Source: Oryzomonas sp. (GTDB lineage: Bacteria > Desulfobacterota > Desulfuromonadia > Geobacterales > Pseudopelobacteraceae). Taken from it: a stretch of DNA of 46,794 nt. Of this stretch, positions 1 through 6,838 are shown piece after piece. Below the pieces are notes generated by a model. That model did no database searches, had not been told where the DNA came from, and was given only the letters and a program-made list of their open reading frames with translations. Positions within the stretch are counted from its first letter, which is position 1. Each line of letters opens with the position of its first letter. The stretch lies in assembly GCA_031292255.1 (NCBI GenBank), contig JARLHN010000012.1, positions 75,039-121,832 on the forward strand, given 5' to 3'. The translations under genes were made by a program, and so were the position numbers.

Positions 1-218
1 ACAGTATCCGCACCGGTTTGAAGAAGTACGGCAAGGTGCAGGATATCGAGGGGGAGAGCGATGGAAAGTGGATCGTCATGGATTACGGCGACGTGATCGT
101 GCATATTTTCAGCGACCAACTCCGGCATTACTACAAGCTGGACGAACTCTGGCACTTGGCGCCGGAGTTGGATCTGCCGGAGCAGATCAAAAACGCCCGC
201 CGGGAAGACGATTTCTAG
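1..218 (+). CDS. rsfS: Ribosomal silencing factor RsfS, 3' end
   Basis: The open frame enters from the left edge (first full codon at position 3) and ends at the TAG at 216-218. It gives the last ~70 residues of an RsfS/Iojap-family protein; the WIVMDYGDVIVHIF stretch and the following RHYYKLDELW segment are typical of the family C-terminus. RsfS binds ribosomal protein uL14 and blocks subunit joining when nutrients are scarce. The ATG at 18 is internal, not the start. It lies upstream of rlmH, a common pairing in bacteria, but here a 220-bp repeat element starts directly after the stop codon. Confidence 0.9.
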   Translation, partial: SIRTGLKKYGKVQDIEGESDGKWIVMDYGDVIVHIFSDQLRHYYKLDELWHLAPELDLPEQIKNARREDDF

Positions 219-438
219 CAGGTTGTTGAAAAACAGCCATCTCGCCGCCGTCCTCGAACGCCCTTTCGTGCGGCGTAGCGCTGCTACGCCTTCTCAGGGC
301 ATTTAGCAGAACCGTTCCGGTTCTGTCCCTGCGGGATGAACTCCGCTGCGCTTCGTCACCGATAATCGCCGGAGGCGATTATACTGCGGGTGCGACGATC
401 TGACTATTTTTGAACAACCTGAGTTTTTCAACAGCCTG
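219..438. repeat. 220-bp intergenic element with inverted ends
   Basis: The segment starts one base after the rsfS stop. Its ends are a near-perfect inverted repeat: CAGGTTGTTGAAAAAC at 219-234 against GTTTTTCAACAGCCTG at 423-438 (15 of 16 bases pair). A further inverted copy of the motif (TATTTTTGAACAACCTG) lies just inside the right end, ending at about 421. The interior has several small GC-rich palindromes, for example around 275-290 and 363-382. No plausible gene is present. It resembles a non-coding miniature element or folded intergenic repeat. Whether it terminates or stabilises the rsfS-rlmH transcript cannot be told from sequence. Confidence 0.7.
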
Positions 439-463
439 TTAGTCTGACGGAACGGTACAAACA

Positions 464-922
464 ATGAAGCTCCGCGTCCTCTGGGTGGGGAAGAGCAAGG
501 ATGAATGGGTCAGGGAGGCGCTGGCCGACTATGCCGGCCGCATTCGGCGTTACTGCCCGCTGGAGCTGTGCGAGGTGCGTGACGAAAAGGGCGCCGAGGC
601 CGAAGAGATGAGGCGGCGCGAGTGCGAGAGGCTGGAGAAACAGATCCCGGCAGGTGCAACTCTGGTGCTGCTGGACGAACGGGGCAGCCAAATGGATTCC
701 CCGGAACTGGCCGCATTCATCGGGGCGAAGCGCGATGCCGGCACCGGTGAACTGGTCTTTGCCGTGGGCGGGGCCTACGGTTTTTCCGAAGAGTTCCGTA
801 GCCGGGGGAGGCTGCTCTCCCTGTCGAAGATGACCTTCACGCACCAGATGGTGCGGATCTTTCTGCTGGAGCAGATCTACCGGGCGTTCAGCATCCTGAA
901 TAAGGAACCATACCATCATTGA
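464..922 (+). CDS. rlmH: 23S rRNA (pseudouridine1915-N3)-methyltransferase RlmH
   Basis: The 152-residue product matches the full length of the RlmH (YbeA) SPOUT methyltransferases. Landmarks are the N-terminal LRVLWVGKSKDEWV strand, the central LLDERGSQMDSPELAAFI block, the knot glycines in FAVGGAYGFSEEF and the family-typical end MVRIFLLEQIYRAFSI...PYHH. It uses S-adenosylmethionine to methylate pseudouridine 1915 in helix 69 of 23S rRNA on assembled 70S ribosomes. The start is ATG at 464, 25 bases after the repeat element, with only a weak upstream purine stretch. Three genes and rnj follow on the same strand. Confidence 0.95.
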   Translation: MKLRVLWVGKSKDEWVREALADYAGRIRRYCPLELCEVRDEKGAEAEEMRRRECERLEKQIPAGATLVLLDERGSQMDSPELAAFIGAKRDAGTGELVFAVGGAYGFSEEFRSRGRLLSLSKMTFTHQMVRIFLLEQIYRAFSILNKEPYHH

Positions 923-998
923 CCGAGTGCCGGGCCGCGTTAATACGCCGAGTTTGCCGTTTCGCGGCCATCACCTTAAGGCTGGCCTGTCATCCTGA

Positions 999-1745
999 AT
1001 GTATCGCGGCATGATAAACGAGACAACCGTGGACACTTCCCGAATCCGGGCATACCTGTATCTGGCATTTTTCGTCCCCCTGACCTTCCTGTTTGCGGCC
1101 AGTGCGCTTGTCGGCACCCTGCTGAAATCCGGCGGCGGGATCTACGCCTTTCACGCCCGTCTGTGGGCGCGGCTGGCCCTGCTCATGGCAGGCGTCCGGG
1201 TGACGGTGAGCGGCAACGAGCATCTTCCGGCAGGGCCGGTCATCTTCATGAGCAACCACCAGAGCAGCTTCGACATCCTGGCTCTCCTGGCGGCCATGCC
1301 GCGCCGGATCTACTGGATCGCCAAGAAAGAGCTCTTTGATATCCCGGTCTTCGGCACCTCCATGCGGCGCGGCGGCTACATCCCACTGGACCGGAGCGAC
1401 GGCCGCAAAGCGCTGAAAAGCATGGATAATGCCGCTTCGATCATACGGGAAGGCAAGAGCGTGGTCCTGTTCCCCGAGGGAACCCGTTCCCTGTCCGGGG
1501 AACTGCTGCCGTTCAAGCGCGGCGGCTTCATCCTGGCGCGCAAGGCCGGCGTGCCGGTGGTCCCGATCACGATCAACGGCAGCGGCAGGATCAACCCCGC
1601 CGGCCAGATCAGGCTTTCGCGCGGTGACATCAGCATCGTGCTGCACCCGCCGCTGGCATTGCCGCCGGATATTTCAAAAAATGAAGCCGAAACATGGATG
1701 ATGGAGCAGACGCGATCCACCATCGTTTCGGCCCTGGAGCATTGA
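999..1745 (+). CDS. plsC: 1-acyl-sn-glycerol-3-phosphate acyltransferase (PlsC family)
   Basis: The product carries the acyltransferase catalytic motif NHQSSFD (residues ~86-92) and the glycerol-phosphate-binding motif FPEGTRS (~158-164), in the order and spacing of the PlsC/LPAAT family. An N-terminal hydrophobic stretch (residues ~17-42) should anchor it in the inner membrane. It would transfer a second acyl chain to lysophosphatidic acid, giving phosphatidic acid. An in-frame ATG at 1011 is an alternative start; neither has a strong ribosome binding site. The stop codon touches the next ATG (1746), so translational coupling to the small downstream membrane protein is likely. Confidence 0.9.
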   Translation: MYRGMINETTVDTSRIRAYLYLAFFVPLTFLFAASALVGTLLKSGGGIYAFHARLWARLALLMAGVRVTVSGNEHLPAGPVIFMSNHQSSFDILALLAAMPRRIYWIAKKELFDIPVFGTSMRRGGYIPLDRSDGRKALKSMDNAASIIREGKSVVLFPEGTRSLSGELLPFKRGGFILARKAGVPVVPITINGSGRINPAGQIRLSRGDISIVLHPPLALPPDISKNEAETWMMEQTRSTIVSALEH

Positions 1746-1931
1746 ATGCACATCGGTTATCAGTACCTGGTCCTCATCATTGCAGGGCTCGCCGCGGTTG
1801 CCTGGGGGCTGCCCGCGGCCCATCGCCTGAAAAAGCCTTACGACATCGCTGCTGCGTTGGCCGTCCTGGCCGGGGTTATTGCAACGATGATCGGCATCCT
1901 GTTGACCATAATCCCATCTTTTTTCAGGTGA
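1746..1931 (+). CDS. Small two-helix membrane protein of unknown function
   Basis: This 61-residue ORF begins at the base after the plsC stop and ends 3 bases before the next start. It encodes two hydrophobic segments (residues ~4-24 and ~35-58) joined by a basic loop containing HRLKKPYD. The tight packing within a run of same-strand genes supports real translation. I do not recognise a family. It could be an accessory to phospholipid synthesis given its position after plsC, but that is only inference from context. Confidence 0.7.
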   Translation: MHIGYQYLVLIIAGLAAVAWGLPAAHRLKKPYDIAAALAVLAGVIATMIGILLTIIPSFFR

Positions 1932-1934
1932 ACA

Positions 1935-2336
1935 ATGGACGAACGAATCAAGAAATCAGTCGCCAATGCCGCAATCATCATCGTGCTCAGCCTGCTATTG
2001 TTCCTTGCCGGGACGTGGTGGCGGATGCAGTCCCAGTTCCAACAGGGCGAAGCGGCCCTCACCAGGGGCGATTTCGCGGGGGCGCTGGCGGGCTATGAGT
2101 CGGCCATCCATATGTATATACCCTTCCATCCAACTATTGAGAAAGCAGCGCAAAAGCTCTGGCAGGTTGGAGAGATAGCGGAACGGCAAGGGGACGTCGG
2201 CCGCGCCCTGATCGCCTACCGCGCCCTGCGGAGCGCCTTCTACGCCGACCGCTGGCTGTCGCAGCCCGGCAAGGATTGGATCTGGCGTTGCGACCAGAAG
2301 ATCGCCGGCCTGGTGCCGCTGCAAAGAGAGAGATAA
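1935..2336 (+). CDS. Membrane-anchored TPR-like protein, function unknown
   Basis: The 133-residue product has a short basic N-terminus, one membrane helix (residues ~12-29, ending at LAGTWW) and then a soluble part made of helix pairs. GEAALTRGDFAGALAGYESA and the later GDVGRALIAYRALRSAF have the small/large residue pattern of tetratricopeptide repeats. It probably sits in the inner membrane with its helical domain outside. It lies 3 bases after the preceding small ORF and 3 bases before rnj, so it belongs to the same operon. No specific function can be assigned. Confidence 0.75.
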   Translation: MDERIKKSVANAAIIIVLSLLLFLAGTWWRMQSQFQQGEAALTRGDFAGALAGYESAIHMYIPFHPTIEKAAQKLWQVGEIAERQGDVGRALIAYRALRSAFYADRWLSQPGKDWIWRCDQKIAGLVPLQRER

Positions 2337-2339
2337 TCC

Positions 2340-4013
2340 ATGGCAGACTCCGAATCAAGTTATGCACTCAAGGTCATCCCACTCGGAGGGCTGGGCGAAA
2401 TCGGCCTGAACATGATGGCCTACCAGTACGGCGACGACATCATCATCGCCGACTGCGGCCTGATGTTCCCCGAACCTGATATGCTCGGCATCGACTACGT
2501 CATTCCCGACATCAGCTGGCTGCGCGAGCGTAGCGACTGTGTCCGCGCCATATGCCTGACCCACGGCCACGAGGATCACATCGGCGCCCTCCCCTTCGTA
2601 CTTCAGGAATTGAACGTGCCGGTCTACGGCACGGCCCTGACGCTCGGTTTCGTCAACGAAAAGCTCAAGGAGTACAAGCTGGACGGCGTGGTTGAACTGG
2701 TCACGGTCAAGCCGCGCGAAACGGTCGAGCTTGGCTGTTTCCGAGTGGAATTCCTGCGGGTGGCCCACTCTATCGTGGACGGTTGCGCCCTGGCCATCAC
2801 GACCCCCGAGGGGGTCGTGATCCATACCGGAGACTTCAAGATCGACCAGACCCCGGTGGACGGGGAGTTGACCGACCTGGCCCGGCTCTCCTGTTACGGC
2901 GACCAGGGGGTGCTGGCCCTGTTTTCCGACTCCACCAACGTGGAGCGCGAGGGGTACACCATCTCCGAGAAGTATGTGGGCGAGGCCTTTGCCGATATCT
3001 TCCCCAAATGCCGGGGCCGCATCATCGTGGCGGCTTTTTCCAGCAACATCCACCGGGTGCAGCAGGTGGCCGACGTGGCCATCGCCTGTGGCCGCAAGAT
3101 CCTGCTGAACGGCCGTTCCATGATCGCCAATGTGCGCATCGCCCGCCAATTGGGCTACCTGAACATCCCCGACGACATGCTGCTCGACCTGCGGGAGCTG
3201 GCCTATCTGCCGCCCGAACAGGTCTGCATGGTCACCACCGGCAGTCAGGGGGAGCCGATGTCGTCGCTTACCCGCATCGCCCTGGACGACCACAAGCAGA
3301 TCAAGCTGGAACGGGGCGACACGGTCATCCTCTCCTCGCGCTTCATCCCCGGCAACGAACGAACCATCTCGGAACTGATCAACCACCTCTACCGCCGCGG
3401 CGCCGAGGTCTACCACGAGAAGGTTTCCGAGGTGCACGTCTCCGGTCACGCGAGCCAAGAGGAACTCAAGCTGATGATGAACATCGTCCGGCCGCGTTTC
3501 TTCATGCCGATTCACGGCGAATACCGGCACTTGGTGAAGCACATCCAGCTTGCCCAGAAGGTCGGCATCCCCGAGGAGCGCTGCATCCTGGCCGTCAACG
3601 GCGAAGTGGTGGCCTTTTACGCCGATACGGCGGCGATCATCGAAAAGGTCGAATCAGGGCGTGTCTTCGTGGACGGCAAAGGGGTCGGCGACGTGGGCAA
3701 CGTGGTGCTCAAGGACCGTAAGCACCTTTCCGAAGACGGCATGGTGGTGGTGATCATCGGTATCAACGAGTCCAGCGGCGAACTGATCCACGGGCCGGAC
3801 ATCGTTTCCCGGGGGTTTGTGTTCGAGGACGAGAGCCAGGAGTATCTGGAGACCGCCCGCTGCATCGTGGTCGATGCGCTCGACGAGTTGAACGACGAGA
3901 TGCGCCGCGATTCGGAAGAGGTCAAAACCGTCGTGCGCCAGGTCTTGCGGCGCTTCTTCAAGAAAACCATCGAGCGCAGGCCTGTGATTTTGCCGGTTGT
4001 CATGGAGATGTAG
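2340..4013 (+). CDS. rnj: Ribonuclease J
   Basis: The 557-residue product is a full-length metallo-beta-lactamase/beta-CASP nuclease. The zinc ligands are in THGHEDHIGALP (about residues 77-88), followed by HTGDFKID, the beta-CASP switch region with SGHAS, and the C-terminal motif MPIHGEYRH. The family combines 5'-to-3' exonuclease and endonuclease activity in mRNA decay and rRNA processing, usually as a dimer or tetramer in the cytoplasm. The start at ATG 2340 follows a GAGAGAG purine stretch. It is the last gene of the rsfS-rlmH-plsC strand run. A long antisense ORF over it (2355-3542) is a codon-bias shadow. Confidence 0.95.
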   Translation: MADSESSYALKVIPLGGLGEIGLNMMAYQYGDDIIIADCGLMFPEPDMLGIDYVIPDISWLRERSDCVRAICLTHGHEDHIGALPFVLQELNVPVYGTALTLGFVNEKLKEYKLDGVVELVTVKPRETVELGCFRVEFLRVAHSIVDGCALAITTPEGVVIHTGDFKIDQTPVDGELTDLARLSCYGDQGVLALFSDSTNVEREGYTISEKYVGEAFADIFPKCRGRIIVAAFSSNIHRVQQVADVAIACGRKILLNGRSMIANVRIARQLGYLNIPDDMLLDLRELAYLPPEQVCMVTTGSQGEPMSSLTRIALDDHKQIKLERGDTVILSSRFIPGNERTISELINHLYRRGAEVYHEKVSEVHVSGHASQEELKLMMNIVRPRFFMPIHGEYRHLVKHIQLAQKVGIPEERCILAVNGEVVAFYADTAAIIEKVESGRVFVDGKGVGDVGNVVLKDRKHLSEDGMVVVIIGINESSGELIHGPDIVSRGFVFEDESQEYLETARCIVVDALDELNDEMRRDSEEVKTVVRQVLRRFFKKTIERRPVILPVVMEM

Positions 4014-4082
4014 CGGGCAACCCGTCGTTTTCATGGGTCCGAATCAAGTGTCCGATAATATACTGACTAAGGAGGCCTGACA

Positions 4083-4658
4083 GTGTCAACCCTTATCGAA
4101 TTAACGGCGCAGATCGTATCAGCCCACGTAACAAACATGCAAATGACCGCAGATGAAATGCTTCAGGAACTTCAAAAAGTTCATGTAACACTGAAAGCCC
4201 TGGGAAGCGGAGCATCCAAGGATGCCGAGCTATCCATGCCGCTGACCATCAAGCAGGCTTTCAAGAAGGATGAAGTAATCTGTATGATCTGCGGTAAGGG
4301 AGGATTCAAGACCCTCAAGAGACATTTGACCCAAGCACACGATCTTAAACCGGGACAATATAGGAAGCAGTTCAATATTCCTTCCTCCCTATCCCTGACA
4401 GCCAGGAGCTATTCCGAATCACGCAAACGAATGGCAATCGATAAGGGTCTCGGTGAAGGGCTGGCAAAAGCGAGAGAGCTGAAGTCAGCGAAGTCCAAGG
4501 AGGATAAAGCTCCTGTGCCGGCAGTGAGAGTTAAGCCTGCCGTACCGGCAGTGAAAGTAAAAGCATCGGTTCCAGCGGTTAGAAAGAAGGCTGCTGTACC
4601 GGCTAAGGTACAAGCGGCAACGACTTCAGATAAGCCATCCAACGCAATCAATGAATAG
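4083..4658 (+). CDS. MucR/Ros-family zinc-finger regulator with repeat tail
   Basis: The start is GTG at 4083 with a strong AAGGAGG 9 bases upstream. The first ~140 residues fit the MucR/Ros family: a zinc-finger C67-x2-C70-x10-H81-x4-H86, then [17 protein letters not shown] and the [21 protein letters not shown] segment. Known members bind AT-rich promoters and oligomerise in a histone-like way, often controlling exopolysaccharide, motility or cell cycle. The last ~45 residues are unusual: a four-fold VPAV-basic repeat (about residues 142-178) rich in Lys, Ala and Pro, resembling histone H1-type tails. Base composition is lower in GC than flanking housekeeping genes. It is followed by a chemoreceptor gene. 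Confidence 0.88.
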   Translation: MSTLIELTAQIVSAHVTNMQMTADEMLQELQKVHVTLKALGSGASKDAELSMPLTIKQAFKKDEVICMICGKGGFKTLKRHLTQAHDLKPGQYRKQFNIPSSLSLTARSYSESRKRMAIDKGLGEGLAKARELKSAKSKEDKAPVPAVRVKPAVPAVKVKASVPAVRKKAAVPAKVQAATTSDKPSNAINE

Positions 4659-4738
4659 CTAAGGGTTGCCGGCGGGGTGATTCATTCGGAATCGTCTTGA
4701 CGGGATGCTTTAAAAACAAAGCGTTAGAGGGGATATGT

Positions 4739-6367
4739 ATGCCGTTTATCAGAAACATTAATTTGGCCTGGAAGTACTTTGTCTTTGGAGTACTGACGAC
4801 AGGTCTTTTGTTGACGGCAATGCTGATCTCTTATCGGGGCCTGAAAGGGACTAATGAACGTTTTGACCGTTTTAGCGATAAATATCAGGCCCTGGCCTTG
4901 ACCGTCAGTGATATGCACACTCAGGGAATTCAGACCGAGCAGGCGGTTCGTAATGTGATACTTAATCCGTCTGATGAAAAGGCCCTTTCAAATTACAAGA
5001 AGGCTTCGGAGGAGTTTGTTGGAATGCTCAAGGAAGCCACCCAAATTGCCGGTGGCGTCAAGGAGTACGGCAAACAGTTGGATAGACTGCCTGCGATGTG
5101 GCAGGAAAACACGGTAATCAAAGAAGAGGTCATCAAACTGGCCAGAGAAGGAAAGCAGGCAGACGCCATTAAAATACTCGTAAAAGAGGAAACTCCCAAA
5201 TGGCGAGAGATCAAGGCGCTGATCATCGAGATGCAGTCTGATCTCAAGAAGGATATGAAAACAGAACGTGGCGACCTTGGCGCTTTTACCGACAAATCAT
5301 TTTCTTTGACGGTAACGGCACTGATCGTCACCATCTTGCTTGTTAACATATTGCTGCTGGTCTTCTGGAGGGTCATGCAGACATCTTTCAACGAACTGGT
5401 CGAGCGCCTGAGGGATATCGCTGCCGGTGAAGGAGATCTGAATAAACGGCTTGATGTGAAGGGGAAGGACGAACTGGCTCAGGCCGCCCACTGGTTGAAT
5501 TTATTTATTGAGAAGATGTCGAGCGCTATTGGCAGTGTCGCAGGCACAGCCGCAAACCTGGCATCGGCAACCACAAAATTGAATGTAACTGCCAAGCAGA
5601 TGGCTGATAACGCCGAGGAAGTGGCGGCTCAGGCCGGCTCCGTTGCCACTGCCAGCGAAGAAATGGCAGCTACCAGCAACGACATCGCCAGCAACTGTCA
5701 CATGGTTGCCCAGAGTGCTCAACGGGCAGCGGATACTACTCAGAAAGGGTTTGAAGTGGTGAGGCATACCGTTGACGGTATCCGTCAACGCGGTGATCGC
5801 ACAAAGGAAAACGCCCTGGCAATCTCGTCGCTAGGCGAACGTTCAGATCAGATTGGTGCCATTGTTGCCACTATTGAAGATATCGCCGATCAAACCAATT
5901 TGTTGGCCTTGAATGCCGCCATCGAAGCTGCCAGGGCTGGAGAACAAGGCCGGGGCTTTGCTGTTGTCGCTGATGAAGTGCGCGCTCTGGCTGAACGTAC
6001 TACACGGGCCACAAAAGAAATAAGTGAAATGATAAAAACCATTCAGAATGAGACCAGGCAAGCAATAGTCTCTATGGAAGAAGGGGTCAGGGGCACGGAA
6101 AAGGGTGCAGAGGAGGCGACCAGGCTGGAGACGGCTTTGCAGGAAATTTTGGAGCAGGTCAATGAGGTTACCATGCAGGTGGGTCAGATCGCCACCGCTG
6201 CCGAGGAACAGACTGCCACTACCAGCGAAATCACCGGCAATATTCACCGGATCTCCTCGATTATCGAAGGGGCATCCAAAGGAGCGCATGATACCGCTTC
6301 CGCTTCTTCAAATTTGTCTAATATGGGTGACGAATTAAATCGTATGATCAGTCAGTTCAAACGATAG
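4739..6367 (+). CDS. Methyl-accepting chemotaxis protein
   Basis: The ATG at 4739 is preceded by GAGGGGA at good distance; an upstream in-frame TTG at 4697 is possible but lacks such a site. From the ATG, the 542-residue product has a membrane helix (~10-31), a periplasmic helical domain of the four-helix-bundle type to ~185, a second membrane helix (~187-211), a HAMP domain (~212-264) and a cytoplasmic coiled coil. The tip signature is [20 protein letters not shown] and the following [12 protein letters not shown] (about residues 384-420). It would signal to CheA/CheW. There is no CheR-tethering pentapeptide, and no other che gene is nearby. The ligand cannot be predicted. Confidence 0.93.
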   Translation: MPFIRNINLAWKYFVFGVLTTGLLLTAMLISYRGLKGTNERFDRFSDKYQALALTVSDMHTQGIQTEQAVRNVILNPSDEKALSNYKKASEEFVGMLKEATQIAGGVKEYGKQLDRLPAMWQENTVIKEEVIKLAREGKQADAIKILVKEETPKWREIKALIIEMQSDLKKDMKTERGDLGAFTDKSFSLTVTALIVTILLVNILLLVFWRVMQTSFNELVERLRDIAAGEGDLNKRLDVKGKDELAQAAHWLNLFIEKMSSAIGSVAGTAANLASATTKLNVTAKQMADNAEEVAAQAGSVATASEEMAATSNDIASNCHMVAQSAQRAADTTQKGFEVVRHTVDGIRQRGDRTKENALAISSLGERSDQIGAIVATIEDIADQTNLLALNAAIEAARAGEQGRGFAVVADEVRALAERTTRATKEISEMIKTIQNETRQAIVSMEEGVRGTEKGAEEATRLETALQEILEQVNEVTMQVGQIATAAEEQTATTSEITGNIHRISSIIEGASKGAHDTASASSNLSNMGDELNRMISQFKR

Positions 6368-6838
6368 CTGTAAAGCCATAACAGCTTAACCTGAAGCCGA
6401 TATAATATAATCGGTTTTACGGCAAACCGAAAAGTCATTTACACCGAGCCGTTGACAGGCACGGTTTAATCCCGGCCTGGGCAACCAGCAGGGCATACTT
6501 CCAAGTTGGCAAATCAAACGTAGCATCTTGTCAGCCCCCCAGTGGTCCCCCCTATTCTGGTCTAATTTCACGTCACCGTTCCGGAGTTGAGCATATATTG
6601 AAAAAACTCCGTGATTTTCTCTGTGTTTTGTGGCCGGATTTCCGATCGTATGTTTATTGTCACATTGTGCAGAGTCCTTCTGCCGTAATCCGCTCCGCTT
6701 GACTCGCCGCGCCCCCCCGCGCTACACTCGAAGTGTGTAAAATATCTACTCATGCCATAACGCGAGTAAACGAGGAGTTCGTCGATCCGGTTTGCCGACC
6801 GCACATCGGTGTGATTCCAACTCGCTTCAGGAGTGTAT
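6368..6838. other. Intergenic region between chemoreceptor and sigma-54 regulator genes
   Basis: About 470 bases without a convincing gene. A 102-codon ORF on the minus strand (6568-6876) has no family features and runs into the next gene, so it is not called. The right half holds a good sigma-70-type promoter for the downstream gene. A GC-tract run of C residues occurs around 6533-6550 and 6711-6718. No clear terminator for the chemoreceptor gene was found. Confidence 0.5.
6699..6728 (+). promoter_or_regulatory. Predicted sigma-70 promoter for the GAF/sigma-54 regulator
   Basis: TTGACT at 6699-6704 and TACACT at 6723-6728 are separated by 18 bases. This would start transcription near 6735, giving a leader of about 100 bases before the ATG at 6839. 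The spacer is extremely C-rich. Confidence 0.5.

Noticed and set aside
2355-3542. 395-codon ORF antisense to RNase J
   Set aside because: No family features, composition rich in Val/Asp/His/Gly as expected from the complement of a GC-rich gene.
6405-6500. GGCAAACC-gaaa pattern resembling part of a c-di-GMP-I riboswitch before the sigma-54 regulator
   Set aside because: The second conserved half (GACGCAAAGCC and the paired P2 arm) is absent and the pairing does not work.
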